Shown here piece after piece: positions 35,052-45,598 of a DNA stretch of 64,000 bases. Below the pieces are notes generated by a model, which saw nothing but the letters and a program-made list of their open reading frames with translations, was not told the origin of the DNA and did no database searches. Both the position numbers and the translations under genes were made by a program. Source of the DNA: Rosistilla carotiformis (GTDB lineage Bacteria > Planctomycetota > Planctomycetia > Pirellulales > Pirellulaceae); contig NZ_CP036348.1 in the NCBI RefSeq assembly GCF_007753095.1, positions 2,542,001-2,606,000 of the forward strand, read 5' to 3'. Every line of letters starts with the position of its first letter. Within the stretch, counting starts at the first letter, position 1.

Positions 35052-38000
35052 GTGAAGACAAAAAAGGCTTTCTGGAGTCAGGCAATGCGACGACGTTCGG
35101 TGAAGAATCGCAATCAACTGCGTCGGCGGCTAATCCAATGTGAATCGTTGGAAGATCGGCGGTTGCTCGCACCCGTGATCGTATCCGAATTGGAGCCGAA
35201 CAATTTTGTTCGTGAGGCGCAGGTTCTGACGTTGGGAACCGCCACTGGTCGGACGCCCGAGGTGACCGTCACGGGAACATTCGACGGCGGATCGGCTGAC
35301 TATTATAAGTTCGATTTATCGGCCGGGGACGTGTTTAGCACACGTGTCACGGTGGGAGGCACCAACACCTCCTTCAACGATATCGATATCAGCTTAGGCA
35401 AAGTCAACGCCAACGGCACTTCGTCGACTGAAATGCGTGGCAACAATTCCACCGGAGACCTGTATCTCGGCGGACAACGTCTGGTCCCCGCTTCGTCTCC
35501 TGTTTTGACTGGCGGTGACGTTTACTTCAACTACGTGATTCCATCGTCGGGAACCTACAGTTTCCGCGTCGGCACCGGTAACTCCGGCGCCAACCCGAAT
35601 ATCACTCCGGTTGGTTCTTATCAACTGGAATTCCAAACGCTGCGTTCGCCGTTGGAAGCCGAACCGATCGGCACGCACCAGATCCTGTTCCTCGATTTCG
35701 ATGGCGGCTTTGTCGACCTGAACGATATCGACGAAACCCAGTTCGGTTCGGTTCGCCTGCCCTCGCTGGCCGAATCGCTCTATGATCTCGGTTTCGAAGT
35801 GACCAACGAAGACCGCTTGATCGATGTGATCGTTGCGGAGATGGAAGAGAACTTCGGCGACGTGGCGACGTTTGGTACCAACGGCGATTACGATGCGACC
35901 GGAGTCCCAGGCCAATACAAGCTGCAAATTTTAAACAGCCGCGACCACGAAGACCCTTGGGGCTTGCCGAACGTCAGTCGCTTGATGATGACCGGAGCCG
36001 GTGCCGACCTGAACATCGTCGGAGCTTTTGGTATCGCACCGAGCTTGGACGTCGGAAACTTTGATACCGAAGAGACGGCGTTTATCTTTGCTGAAGAGTT
36101 CTTTGGCTTGACGAATGTCGGCGACGTCTTTGCCGTCCCCCATTCGATCAGCGTTTCGACCGTCGACATGCTTGGAAAAGCGATCGGCCTTACCGCTACC
36201 CACGAAGCAGGGCACTTCTTCGGTCTCCGCCATACCAACAACGCTAACGCCAGCGATCAGATGATCGATACCGGGGGAGACCTTCCGGGGCGTCTTGGCG
36301 TCGGTCCCGACGGCATCTTTGGAACCGTAGACGATCTCGACACCGATTTCGGCACCGATACCTATGACACGGGTGAACTCGATACGCTCGGCATCCAAGA
36401 TTCGATCAACACGCTAGCCTACAGTTTGGCAACCGGCACCGCGGGCGGATCGATCAGCGGGTTTGTCTTCAACGACGCCAATGGTGACGGCCGCAGCACT
36501 TCAGATATCGGGTTGGCGGGAGTCACGGTCTTTGGCGATCTCGATAGTGACGGCGTTCTCGATCCAGGTGAACCCCGTGCGGTCACCGGCACCAGCGGCA
36601 CTTATTCGCTGGGTGCAGTCGCAGGTACGTTCCCGATCATCGCTCAAGTTCCCAGTAATTACTCCGCCACCACGGCAACTTCCGTGGTCGTGACCACGGT
36701 GAACGGAACTGCCACGGGTCCCAATTTTGGATTTAAACAGGTTCTTGCGGACATCACGGGCGTCAAGTGGAATGACACCAACGGCAACGGTGTTCGAGAT
36801 GCTGGAGAGCCGGGTATTGGGGGTGTCTACATTTATATCGACACCGATGGCGACGATCGAATCGACCTGTTTGAGCCTCAGGCCATCACAGCCGCCGACG
36901 GTACCTACAGCCTTCAGTTCCCTGGCCCAGGCACCTATACCGTTCGCGAAGTGGTCGAACCTGGCTTCCGCCAAATCTTCCCTGCCTCCGGGGAACATAT
37001 TGTCACGTACGACGGCACCCAACTGATTCCGAATACGAACCTGAACTTCGGAAATCAAGCCGCTCGTGATTTTGGTGATCTTCCCGCTCCGTATTCAACG
37101 TTGTTGGCCTCCAACGGTGCGAGCCACGGATTCAGCAGCACCCTTGGCTTGGGATCGTTGACCGACATCGAAGCGGACGGCATCCCGTCGACCGATGCCG
37201 ATGGCGACGACAACAATGGTAGCGATGACGAAGACGGCATCGTGATCGTTTCGCCACTTGCTCCCGGTGCGACCGCGGACTTTTCCATCACCGCCCGCAA
37301 CATCGGTCAAACGGCTTATTTGCAAGGCTGGATCGACTTCAACGGCGATGGCGTGTTCAGTGCCAGCGAGAAGGTCTTCAGCAATCGCACCTTGTTTAAC
37401 GGTGCACAGACCTTAACCACCGAAATCGCGGTCCCCGCCGGGACGACCGACGGCCCTAAATATGCCCGCTTCCGCTACGGACCCGAATTGAACCTTGGAA
37501 CCACTGGTTTCTCAACAGCGGGCGAAGTCGAAGATTACGTTTTCACGGTCCAAGCCACGACCTCCTTGGCTCAGCCGGACCGCTATGACGACCTGACGAA
37601 TCCGGTCTTTGCAGATTTCACGATCCCGCGGAATTCGTTGAACGCGAATCTTCGGGTACTGGAGAACGATTCGAAGTTCGACAGTTCAATTCGCGTGGTC
37701 AGTGTCGACCCGCTTGCCGGAACCACCGGGACGTTGAACATCGGCAGTGGTGGGCAATCGGTAATTTACACCCCACGCAGCGGTTTCACTGGCGAAGACA
37801 CTTTTGAATACACCGTCATTACCGATTCGGGGCTGCAAGCCACGACGACCGTGACAGTGAATATTGTCTTGCTGAACAACGCTCCCATCGCGGTCGACGA
37901 CCTTTATCAAGTGCCTTTGAACGCAAGTGCGGCGACGACCCTGGCAGTGCTGGCCAACGATTCACCCAGCAACCTAGGCGGCTTGCAAATCGTTGACGTG

Positions 38001-40016
38001 GGACCCACAAACTTTGGCGGCACCGTTAATTTCGCGTCGCAAACATTGTCGTATCTCCCCGCTCCAGGGTTCTCGGGTACTGAACAGTTCACCTATACCG
38101 TTCGCGATAGCTCGGGCTTCTCGGATACGGCGACCGTGACGGTTCAGATCAATCCGAATTCGCTGGCCAATCAAGTCGAATACAGCGTCCGAACGCTGGA
38201 CGCTAACGGCAACCCCACCAGTTCGATCAACGTCGGCGATACCTTTAAGGTCCAAGTTTGGGTCGACGATATTCGCGCCTCGGCGTCCATCTTGGAACAA
38301 GGTTTGGGGGCGGCCTACATCGATTTGTTGTATAGCAATATCGTAACGACGGTCGCACCAACGGCTCCCGGCAATACCTCTTCGTTTGACATCACCTATG
38401 GGCCCCTGTTTCAACAGCTGAAAACCGGCAACGCACTGACGCCCAACATGATCGACGAAGTCGGGGCGTCGCAGGCTTCGATTGGGAATCAGCAATTCCA
38501 TTCGGGCCCGGCGGAATTGTTCACGCTGACGATGCGAGCGATCGGGGCGGGAACCGCGGTCTTCCAAACCGACCCTGCCGATGAAGCGATCACCAACGAC
38601 GTGGTCTTCCTGAACGATCCAGGTCAGGAAGTCCCCGTCAACCGTCAACTGTTTGGCAAGCAAACGCTGAACATCATCCCCGCCGGGCTTCCGATCCCGA
38701 CAGCGGTGGACGATTCCTATCGCGTGAGCCAGGGAGCGATTGAGTTCCCGATGCTTGTGCTAGGCAACGACATCCAAGGCGCCGCCGGGGCGTCGTCGAT
38801 CGCCGCCATCGGTACTCCCGCCAACGGTAGTGCTCGCGTTTCGGGAAATACGATCCTGTACACGCCGCGAACCGCGTTCACGGGCGTCGATCAATTTACC
38901 TACACGATCCTTTCGCCCGATGGATTCCGCAGCACAGCGACGATCACCGTGTTTGTCGGCACCGACGCGCAATTGAATGCCAACGACACCGTCGATTTGC
39001 CATTTACACTATTCGACGCCTCGGGAAATGCAATCCTCGATGCGGCGGGCAACCAAATCCGAACCGTTCGCGTTGGTGATACCTTGACGCTGCAAGTCAA
39101 TGTCGATGACCTACGCACCGGTGTTACACTCGACACCGGTGTCTTCTCGGCCTACCAGGACATCCTGTACAGCGCAAGTACGTTGGCCGTATCACCACGC
39201 TCGACGACGCAAACCAGTGCGTTGGATTTCAACATTGAATTCGGAGAGTTCTACACCAACGTGCAAAGAGGCACGGCGGGGACCGTTGGCATCATCAACG
39301 AGGTCGGTGCGACACAATTCACCAACACCGATGGCTCGGGAGCCCCGTTGGGTTCGCAACTACGCGATTTGATGGCGATCCAATTTGTTGCGACGGCAAC
39401 GGGTATCGCAACCTTTGTCGGTGACCCCGCGGACATCTCGCCAGCTCAAGACACGTTGCTGTTCGAAGCGGATCCAAAGGTCGTGCCGATCGACCAGATC
39501 CGATACGACCGTAAATCGATCACGATCTCTGCGGCGACGACAACCATCGGCCCGGAATACCAAAACCCGGTCAATCGATATGACGTCAACAACGACGGGA
39601 CCGTTTCGCCGATCGATGCGTTGAGCGTGATCAATCAATTGAATCTCAACGGCTCCAGCCAGCTGATGGCCGAAGGCGAATCGGCGAACGCCAACCGACG
39701 GTTTGTGGATGTTAACGGCGATCAATTTGTATCTCCCATCGATGCTCTGATGGTGATCAACGCCTTGAACAACCAAGCTGGATTGTTTGCCAGTGGCGAA
39801 GCACCAAGCATCGCCGCCAGCGTTACCGCTGAATCGGAGGCTCCTGCCAACGATCAAGTGTTCGCCGAATTGGCCGTTGAAAAAACGTCGCAGTTCGATT
39901 CCACGACGTCTTCAGACGCTGCATCGTTAGGCTGGTTGGCATCGACTGACAGCGACGACGAAGAGGATGCGATCGATCAATTCGTCGACGACATCACTCA
40001 GGAATGGGGCCTCTAA
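35052..40016 (+). CDS. LEPR-tagged metzincin/SdrD/GEVED/cohesin-like/dockerin surface protein
   Basis: A 1654-residue exported protein. After a basic N-terminus comes the LEPR-like tag SLEDRRLLA (residues 32-40), then a pre-peptidase-C-like beta domain (50-200), a metalloprotease region with HEAGHFFGLRHT (HExxHxxGxxH, His384/388/394), two SdrD-B-like repeats (GFVFNDANGDG, VKWNDTNGNG), a GEVED domain (GWIDFNGDGVF ... AGEVEDYVF), three Ig/cadherin-like repeats, two cohesin-like domains, and a type I dockerin pair (RYDVNNDGTVSPIDAL and FVDVNGDQFVSPIDAL). The usual Met-turn appears as NTLAYS, with Leu where Met is expected. The start is taken as GTG 35052, eight bases from GAGG; TTG 35046 is also in frame. 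Probably a secreted or surface-bound protease/scaffold. Confidence 0.88.
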   Translation: MKTKKAFWSQAMRRRSVKNRNQLRRRLIQCESLEDRRLLAPVIVSELEPNNFVREAQVLTLGTATGRTPEVTVTGTFDGGSADYYKFDLSAGDVFSTRVTVGGTNTSFNDIDISLGKVNANGTSSTEMRGNNSTGDLYLGGQRLVPASSPVLTGGDVYFNYVIPSSGTYSFRVGTGNSGANPNITPVGSYQLEFQTLRSPLEAEPIGTHQILFLDFDGGFVDLNDIDETQFGSVRLPSLAESLYDLGFEVTNEDRLIDVIVAEMEENFGDVATFGTNGDYDATGVPGQYKLQILNSRDHEDPWGLPNVSRLMMTGAGADLNIVGAFGIAPSLDVGNFDTEETAFIFAEEFFGLTNVGDVFAVPHSISVSTVDMLGKAIGLTATHEAGHFFGLRHTNNANASDQMIDTGGDLPGRLGVGPDGIFGTVDDLDTDFGTDTYDTGELDTLGIQDSINTLAYSLATGTAGGSISGFVFNDANGDGRSTSDIGLAGVTVFGDLDSDGVLDPGEPRAVTGTSGTYSLGAVAGTFPIIAQVPSNYSATTATSVVVTTVNGTATGPNFGFKQVLADITGVKWNDTNGNGVRDAGEPGIGGVYIYIDTDGDDRIDLFEPQAITAADGTYSLQFPGPGTYTVREVVEPGFRQIFPASGEHIVTYDGTQLIPNTNLNFGNQAARDFGDLPAPYSTLLASNGASHGFSSTLGLGSLTDIEADGIPSTDADGDDNNGSDDEDGIVIVSPLAPGATADFSITARNIGQTAYLQGWIDFNGDGVFSASEKVFSNRTLFNGAQTLTTEIAVPAGTTDGPKYARFRYGPELNLGTTGFSTAGEVEDYVFTVQATTSLAQPDRYDDLTNPVFADFTIPRNSLNANLRVLENDSKFDSSIRVVSVDPLAGTTGTLNIGSGGQSVIYTPRSGFTGEDTFEYTVITDSGLQATTTVTVNIVLLNNAPIAVDDLYQVPLNASAATTLAVLANDSPSNLGGLQIVDVGPTNFGGTVNFASQTLSYLPAPGFSGTEQFTYTVRDSSGFSDTATVTVQINPNSLANQVEYSVRTLDANGNPTSSINVGDTFKVQVWVDDIRASASILEQGLGAAYIDLLYSNIVTTVAPTAPGNTSSFDITYGPLFQQLKTGNALTPNMIDEVGASQASIGNQQFHSGPAELFTLTMRAIGAGTAVFQTDPADEAITNDVVFLNDPGQEVPVNRQLFGKQTLNIIPAGLPIPTAVDDSYRVSQGAIEFPMLVLGNDIQGAAGASSIAAIGTPANGSARVSGNTILYTPRTAFTGVDQFTYTILSPDGFRSTATITVFVGTDAQLNANDTVDLPFTLFDASGNAILDAAGNQIRTVRVGDTLTLQVNVDDLRTGVTLDTGVFSAYQDILYSASTLAVSPRSTTQTSALDFNIEFGEFYTNVQRGTAGTVGIINEVGATQFTNTDGSGAPLGSQLRDLMAIQFVATATGIATFVGDPADISPAQDTLLFEADPKVVPIDQIRYDRKSITISAATTTIGPEYQNPVNRYDVNNDGTVSPIDALSVINQLNLNGSSQLMAEGESANANRRFVDVNGDQFVSPIDALMVINALNNQAGLFASGEAPSIAASVTAESEAPANDQVFAELAVEKTSQFDSTTSSDAASLGWLASTDSDDEEDAIDQFVDDITQEWGL

Positions 40017-40077
40017 GACCCCGGCTTGAAACGGACCACAATCGCGCAAGCGGTTGGTATTCCACGACCGAATTTCG

Positions 40078-40112
40078 AACAAGGCGTTCTCGCAAGAGAA
40101 CGCCTTGTTTCG
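40078..40112 (+). terminator. Strong hairpin terminator after dockerin protein gene
   Basis: A perfect 14-bp stem AACAAGGCGTTCTC / GAGAACGCCTTGTT closed by a GCAA tetraloop, followed by TCG. It lies 62 bases after the stop. The T-tract is short and overlaps the stem, but stem stability makes terminator function likely. Confidence 0.8.
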
Positions 40113-40227
40113 TGCGCGGCACTACAAATGGCGGTATCCGACCAACGAGGCGATCGATATACTTTCTTCCACGAGCGATCATGGGTATCGCCGTTCTTAG
40201 TATTTGCCCCTAATTTGCGAGTTTGAG

Positions 40228-40974
40228 ATGGCAGGAATTGGTACTCGTTCGGCTGCGGAGTTCTTCGGAACGTTTTGGTTGGTGTTCGGCGGATGCGGAA
40301 GTGCGGTTCTGGCCGCCAAAGTCATCACGCCCGAAGCGGACACGCCGATCAACATCGGGATCGGTCTGGTTGGTGTCTCGTTGGCCTTCGGGTTGACCGT
40401 CTTGACGATGGCCTACACGATCGGTCACATCTCGGGTTGTCACCTGAACCCCGCAGTGACCGTGGGGTTAACGGTTGGGGGGCGGTCGAAGGTTTCCGAT
40501 CTCGTGCCCTATGTGATCGCTCAGGTTCTCGGCGCGATCGCTGGAGCGGGAACGCTGTACATGATCGCCTCGGGCAAAGAAGGCTTCGCGGTCAACAACG
40601 CCGACGCGGGCGCCTTTGCGACCAATGGATTTGGGGCAATCTCGCCCGGCGGGTATTCGATGCTCGCCTGCTTGGTTGCCGAGATCGTGCTGACCGCATT
40701 CTTCTTGCTGATCATCATGGGAGCAACCGACAAGCGCGCCCCAGCTGGCTTTGCCCCAATCGCGATCGGCCTGGGCCTGACCCTGATCCATCTGATTGGT
40801 ATTCCCGTCACCAATCTGTCGGTCAATCCCGCTCGCAGCACCGGTCCGGCGCTGTTTGTTGGCGGCATGCCGTTGACCCAATTGTGGTTTTTCTGGCTGG
40901 CACCGATCGCCGGCGGCGTGCTCGGCGCACTGGTCTATCAATGTATCGGTAAAGCAGAACCCGAATCGGCGTAA
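40228..40974 (+). CDS. aqpZ: Aquaporin Z
   Basis: A 248-residue water channel with six TM segments and two half-helices. The first NPA box is HLNPAVTVG and the second [11 protein letters not shown]; the family start [24 protein letters not shown] is present nearly exactly. The Arg after the second NPA and the TGPA run fit water-selective AqpZ rather than GlpF. Start ATG 40228; a TTG at 40204 would add eight residues of unrelated sequence. It is monocistronic and convergent with the CHAT gene. It probably serves osmotic adjustment. Confidence 0.95.
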   Translation: MAGIGTRSAAEFFGTFWLVFGGCGSAVLAAKVITPEADTPINIGIGLVGVSLAFGLTVLTMAYTIGHISGCHLNPAVTVGLTVGGRSKVSDLVPYVIAQVLGAIAGAGTLYMIASGKEGFAVNNADAGAFATNGFGAISPGGYSMLACLVAEIVLTAFFLLIIMGATDKRAPAGFAPIAIGLGLTLIHLIGIPVTNLSVNPARSTGPALFVGGMPLTQLWFFWLAPIAGGVLGALVYQCIGKAEPESA

Positions 40975-41016
40975 CGCCCGCCCTACGCTGCTGGCATCGA
41001 TAACCATGCCGTTTGA

Positions 41017-43974
41017 TCAGGGCAGACGTTCGATATCGGCCCCGATGAAAAGATAGCCTGACCAGAACAGCGGATTCGCTCCGCTGGCGGGGCCCGCTTT
41101 GGCGTCGCCATCGTTCAACAAGGGTTCGCCACTGGGGTCGAGTTCCTGGTTCCGCAGCAGGACCATGCTGCGCTTCCAGCTATCCAACGGACTCGAAAAT
41201 TCCACCTCGCCAAGATACTCCCGCAACAGTGCCGCCGTGCTGCGACCGCCAACGGCCCAGCGCGACAGAAGCACCTGCTTTGCTCCCGCAGCCTGTAACC
41301 CACAGGCCATCAAAAACAGATCGTCTCCATCGGGCGCACCTCCTGCGGTGCTGATATTGGATTGAAAACCCGGAAGCAACAGCTCTCCTGGACCGCCCCA
41401 AGGGAATCGCAGCCAGCTGCTAAGATCGCCGCCGGGCTTTCCTTGATCGTACGCAAACGGACTTACCAGCAGCGGGGCCTTGGCCTGAGGCTTCACCGGC
41501 GCCGCGACCCAAACCCGCCCAAATCGTGGCGCAAGCAACGCCCCCGGCAGTTTTGCCTGTCCCGGCAAGCGTTGGGTCTCGGGAACCGCGTCGACCAAAT
41601 CTTGGGAAAGTTGATCGTTGAGTTCGACATCGGCAGGGGCCAGGAACCTACCGACAATCGCTCCGGTCGATATCTTGTTCGTCGAAAGCGCCGGGGGATG
41701 GAGAGCCAGGCCAGGCGTTGGCGCATAGCTGATCGAGATCACATCGCCAAGCGTCGATCCTGCCGCCTCGCCCACCGGAAGCAATTCGAATGGAAGGTAC
41801 CAAAGCGGTCCGTAGGGCACGATCACCATCCGTTGAATGGAGGCCAAGGTCTTGGTATCGAGGCCGGGGAAGAGCTGGCGACGCAGCGCTTGTGCGATCG
41901 GTTGCCATTGGTCGGGCTGGGAAAGTTGCGCCGCGCCACCGCGACGTCGGATAACCCCCAAGGCTTTGATCCACTGAGAGATCTGGGGCAGCACGCTTGC
42001 CGGACGTTCGACTTGCCAAGCCGTTACCTTGCCATTGCTGTAAAGCAAACCGATCAGGTCCGCACCGGCCGGGCAGAACGTCAACACCGCATTGCCTGCG
42101 GACAATTGGGGCCACATGCTTTTGTCACCGATTGCCGGCGGGAACACCCGCGGAACGTTCATCCGTTGGATCGCCGCTTGTCCCACCAGCGTTTCCACCC
42201 GATCCGCTGCGGTGGCGAGATCGGTCCAATTCGCTTGCAGCTGAGCCGCTTGGGGCGGGTCGGCGGCTTCAAAGGGAAGCGCCGCAAGCGCCGTTTGCGC
42301 ATCGGCCATCACCGACGCCACACCCGCAATCGACTTGAGCATAGCCGGTGGCTTCGCGCGCACCGCGAGTGCCGCGGTAGACAATTGGTCCTCGGGGCCG
42401 GCAACCAACCAACGCACGTCCAACATCCGCCCCGACAACGGCAATTGGCTGCGAAAGCGGTTCCCCAACACCTCGTCGGCCACCTGCAATGCTTCTTCAA
42501 ATTTTTGACGTTGAATCAAACCAGAAAATCGCAATTGGTCGACCGCCTGATTGGGACGCGTCGCCGAAAGCGCATTGACGGGGTCGAGATACCATTGCCC
42601 CAGCGATGGCCCCTGGGCCAACGCGGTCAACAGATCGTCGGCCGTACGACCGCCAATCCCTCCGCCGGACATGGCGGATTGCACGATCGCCAGCTGATAG
42701 GTGTGGGGGCACGTTGGCGTCGCACCGTTCAAGGCAAAAGCCATCACTTTATCGAGCGCGACCGCAGCGGCTTTGGTGTCACCGGTTTGAAACGCTGTCA
42801 GGGCGACGCAATAGTTGGCGTAGGCTTCCAACCGTGGCAAAACCGTGTTGCGACGCGCAAGGATCGATCTCGCATCGGCCAGGCTCCGCTGCGCGTCTTG
42901 CGGCTGCCCCGAATTTGCCGCCGATTCAGCCCCCACCAAGTAACAGGTTGCCGCCATCAGCCGCGACTTGCGTCCTAATTGCAGGGCCGCCGCATTGGCC
43001 CGCGCCGTCAAAACGCCCGAGCCTTGGCTGGCTAGTGGACCCACTGCGATTCGCATCGCTTCGGCGGCGATCTCATATTGTCCGTACGTGGCTCCCGAAA
43101 TAGCGGCTTCGATGTACTGAGTCGTCGCTTGCGGCTGGCCTGAAATCATCAACAAATTCGCCCCCACCAACAGCCCGATCGACGTCAGTGGATGATCATA
43201 ATTGCCCGGTAACATGACAGCGCGATCGACCAGCCCGACGGCCTGTTGCGGTTGGTTGTCGGCGATCAGCGCGATCGCCCGCACGAGATCGACCCACGCT
43301 TGCCCTGGACCCGGTGGCAATTTGGTGCGAGCCAACGATGTCAGCAATTCCTCGTTCAGCGGATCATCGATCGAAAGCCCGCCGAGAACTTGGCTGCGAC
43401 GATAGACGGCCCAAGCCAACGCGCGGACGATCTCGGCCACATCCACTTTCATTAACTGCGCCGTCTGGAGCGTTCCGCCACGTTGGATCTGCCCCAACAC
43501 ATCCTGGCTTCCAGTCATGATCTGCATGGTGTCGGGAATGTTGGCAAGCGTGCTGCGTCTTCCGCTGACGGCCCACGATCCGACGCCGATGTTCGCTTTC
43601 ACCCCCGCCAACGACGGCGGCCATTGCACCGATTCAAGCCAACGGCCATGGCGTAACATCAAACCGATTGCGGCATCAAAGTTTTGGTGTGCGGCGGGAA
43701 GATTTCCCAGTTGGTAATTGCATTCCCCTAACATCGCGTAAGCGGGAATCGAATCGATCCATTTGCCCGTAGGATCGGTACGGCCGGCGCGAACGGCTTC
43801 CTCGAACAATTCGACAGCGTCGGGCAACGCCCCTTCACGAAGCATCGCCAAGCCGACGTAATACTGTTGCGATGGGTAGGTCCGTGCCGCGTTTTGCGCC
43901 ATCGCAGGGGCCAGCATCCACATCACCAGGGCACAACACAGTGCAGGAATCCAGCGTCGTCCGTTCGTCGTCAT
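41017..43974 (-). CDS. Exported TPR-CHAT protein with degenerate peptidase site
   Basis: A 985-residue protein with a signal peptide (residues 1-28, ending AMAQ). An N-terminal TPR unit (YYVGLAMLREGALPDAVELFEEAV and the following pair) and a long all-helical repeat region lead to a C-terminal CHAT domain (about 690-985): PYGPLWYLPFELLPV is the typical entry strand and LFLMACGLQAAGAKQVLLSRW the Cys strand (Cys near 891). The expected HG motif is replaced by a WGGPGELLLPG region without His, so the caspase-like dyad is incomplete. The start ATG 43974 has AAGGA eight bases upstream. A frame to 44301 would add unrelated sequence. It is divergent from the MoxR-type ATPase. Function unknown; probably protein-protein recognition in the periplasm. 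Confidence 0.85.
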   Translation of the reverse strand: MTTNGRRWIPALCCALVMWMLAPAMAQNAARTYPSQQYYVGLAMLREGALPDAVELFEEAVRAGRTDPTGKWIDSIPAYAMLGECNYQLGNLPAAHQNFDAAIGLMLRHGRWLESVQWPPSLAGVKANIGVGSWAVSGRRSTLANIPDTMQIMTGSQDVLGQIQRGGTLQTAQLMKVDVAEIVRALAWAVYRRSQVLGGLSIDDPLNEELLTSLARTKLPPGPGQAWVDLVRAIALIADNQPQQAVGLVDRAVMLPGNYDHPLTSIGLLVGANLLMISGQPQATTQYIEAAISGATYGQYEIAAEAMRIAVGPLASQGSGVLTARANAAALQLGRKSRLMAATCYLVGAESAANSGQPQDAQRSLADARSILARRNTVLPRLEAYANYCVALTAFQTGDTKAAAVALDKVMAFALNGATPTCPHTYQLAIVQSAMSGGGIGGRTADDLLTALAQGPSLGQWYLDPVNALSATRPNQAVDQLRFSGLIQRQKFEEALQVADEVLGNRFRSQLPLSGRMLDVRWLVAGPEDQLSTAALAVRAKPPAMLKSIAGVASVMADAQTALAALPFEAADPPQAAQLQANWTDLATAADRVETLVGQAAIQRMNVPRVFPPAIGDKSMWPQLSAGNAVLTFCPAGADLIGLLYSNGKVTAWQVERPASVLPQISQWIKALGVIRRRGGAAQLSQPDQWQPIAQALRRQLFPGLDTKTLASIQRMVIVPYGPLWYLPFELLPVGEAAGSTLGDVISISYAPTPGLALHPPALSTNKISTGAIVGRFLAPADVELNDQLSQDLVDAVPETQRLPGQAKLPGALLAPRFGRVWVAAPVKPQAKAPLLVSPFAYDQGKPGGDLSSWLRFPWGGPGELLLPGFQSNISTAGGAPDGDDLFLMACGLQAAGAKQVLLSRWAVGGRSTAALLREYLGEVEFSSPLDSWKRSMVLLRNQELDPSGEPLLNDGDAKAGPASGANPLFWSGYLFIGADIERLP

Positions 43975-44391
43975 CGAGAAGTTCCTTGGAAACTGCGCGC
44001 AATGGCGCCCCTTACGCAAGCCGCCTGCCCTCAAACCTACCTCGTAATGATACATCTTGTCAAAAAGCTTCCTCGCCGCAGGCCCAGGTGAAAGCAATTT
44101 AATGTCTCGGTGTCGTTGCGTCTCAACACACGTCGCGAGCTGCTTTACTGTCTCCAACGTGTGGTGAGACGGTGCATGCGAAAATTGGCGGGCGACGACC
44201 GCGCGTCCTGCGACTACTTTCGACGCGCCGCGACAAGCGATACCATAGAATGCAATGCTGGACTGCTTGCCGCGGCCCGGTTGTCGCCCCAGGCAAACCA
44301 TGATTGGGCATCGCGATCACACGCTCTGCGGCGCGATTCGAAGCCTGCGTCTCGATTCCGCAATCACCCCCGTCTGACCTTGGATTTGATC
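43975..44391. other. Intergenic region between CHAT and MoxR-type genes
   Basis: 417 bases between divergent genes, so it should carry both promoters. An open frame runs through on the plus strand (from 44110) but has no ribosome-binding site and no family-like sequence. Nothing else was recognised. Confidence 0.5.
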
Positions 44392-45375
44392 ATGAATGCT
44401 GAAGCCGACAAAGGCTTTGTCGAAATTGACGGAGTACGCCTGAAGCTGTCCGCGCCACACCAGGCGACCAGCCAATGGATCGGACAAGGCGAAATCCTGA
44501 CGCAATTATTGGCATGTTGGTTGACGGTCGATCCAACCGACCTACCGCTGACCCCACGACTCGTGGGACCTCCCGGTGTCGGAAAGACCCAGTTGGCGAT
44601 CGCCGGTGCCCAGCATCGCGAACTGCCGATCTATATCTATCAATGCACCGCCGATACGCGCCCCGAGGATCTGCTGGTCACGCCCGTGCTCGCCCAGAAC
44701 GGACACATCTCCTACCACGCTTCGCCGTTGGTAACCGCGATGTTGTGCGGGGGCGTTTGCATTTTAGACGAAGGCAACCGGATGAACGAAAAGTCCTGGG
44801 CTAGCCTGGCGCCGCTGTTCGACCAACGCCGCTACGTCGAATCGATCGTGGCGGGGATTACGATCAGTGCAAATGAGAATTTTCGTGCTGCGGTCACGAT
44901 GAACCAAGACGAATCGACCTTCGAGATTCCCGATTACATCCTCAGCCGATTGCAGCCAACCCTTGAGGTGGGCTTTCCCGATCCACAAGACGAGATGGCG
45001 ATCCTGCAATATCATCTGCCGTTTGCCGAAGCGGAGATGCTCGCCCTGACTGTCGACTTCTTACAGCGCTCGCATCAGCTGAAACTCGATTTCTCGCCTC
45101 GCGATGGTATCAATATGTTGCGCTACGCGCTGAAGCGACTCTCCCAAGATCGCGCCCATCCCCTCAGTCGCGATCAAGCTTGGCACGAAGCGCTGCAAAA
45201 TTGCTTAGGTCCCGACGCACTCGACCTCGAATCGTTGGCCGAACGCAAACAGCGTACACTCGGTGGCAATTCGGTTCCGATGGGGTTGGCCGACTTCTTT
45301 TTTGATCCCAATGATCCGTTGCACCCGGATCGCGACGATGAAGACGAAGTCGACGAAGAAGACTTGGGTATGTAA
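44392..45375 (+). CDS. MoxR-type AAA+ ATPase
   Basis: A 327-residue AAA+ ATPase. Walker A is GPPGVGKTQ, Walker [13 protein letters not shown], sensor-1 AVTMNQDE, and the LSRLQP motif lies where the arginine finger is expected (DRF-like in MoxR proteins). The N-terminal ~30 residues ([22 protein letters not shown]) are a short beta extension. The C-terminus is acidic ([20 protein letters not shown]). MoxR-type ATPases remodel protein complexes, usually with a VWA-domain partner; none is encoded here. ATG 44392 is chosen because the homologous part begins there. It is divergent from the CHAT gene. Confidence 0.87.
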   Translation: MNAEADKGFVEIDGVRLKLSAPHQATSQWIGQGEILTQLLACWLTVDPTDLPLTPRLVGPPGVGKTQLAIAGAQHRELPIYIYQCTADTRPEDLLVTPVLAQNGHISYHASPLVTAMLCGGVCILDEGNRMNEKSWASLAPLFDQRRYVESIVAGITISANENFRAAVTMNQDESTFEIPDYILSRLQPTLEVGFPDPQDEMAILQYHLPFAEAEMLALTVDFLQRSHQLKLDFSPRDGINMLRYALKRLSQDRAHPLSRDQAWHEALQNCLGPDALDLESLAERKQRTLGGNSVPMGLADFFFDPNDPLHPDRDDEDEVDEEDLGM

Positions 45376-45402
45376 TTTTGACCCACGCCAGAAAAGACCA
45401 AG

Positions 45403-45449
45403 GCGCAAAAAAAACGCGGCACTGTTCGGTTTCCACCAAACAGTGCCGC
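45403..45449 (-). terminator. Rho-independent terminator for endonuclease IV gene
   Basis: An 11-bp stem GCGGCACTGTT (45416-45426) / AACAGTGCCGC (45439-45449) with a 12-nt loop. On the minus strand the hairpin is followed by CG and then eight T (the A-run at 45407-45414). It sits between the convergent MoxR-type and nfo genes and serves nfo; it may also block plus-strand read-through. Confidence 0.88.
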
Positions 45450-45598
45450 TGCCCCTGTCGTTAACGAGCCGCGGACTCGTTATTAGTTTTTTCGGGACAT
45501 CGACGCATCTGAATCAACCGATTATCCAAAGAAGCTCATAGTTGGCGGAAACCTTCCGCAAACGTGTGGTTTTCCGAAGCCACATTTGGACATGCAAG

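Noticed and set aside
41362-42978. A 538-residue open frame on the plus strand inside the CHAT gene
   Set aside because: It is antisense to a well-supported protein, is rich in Arg, His and Gln with no domain, and follows the third-base pattern of the real gene.
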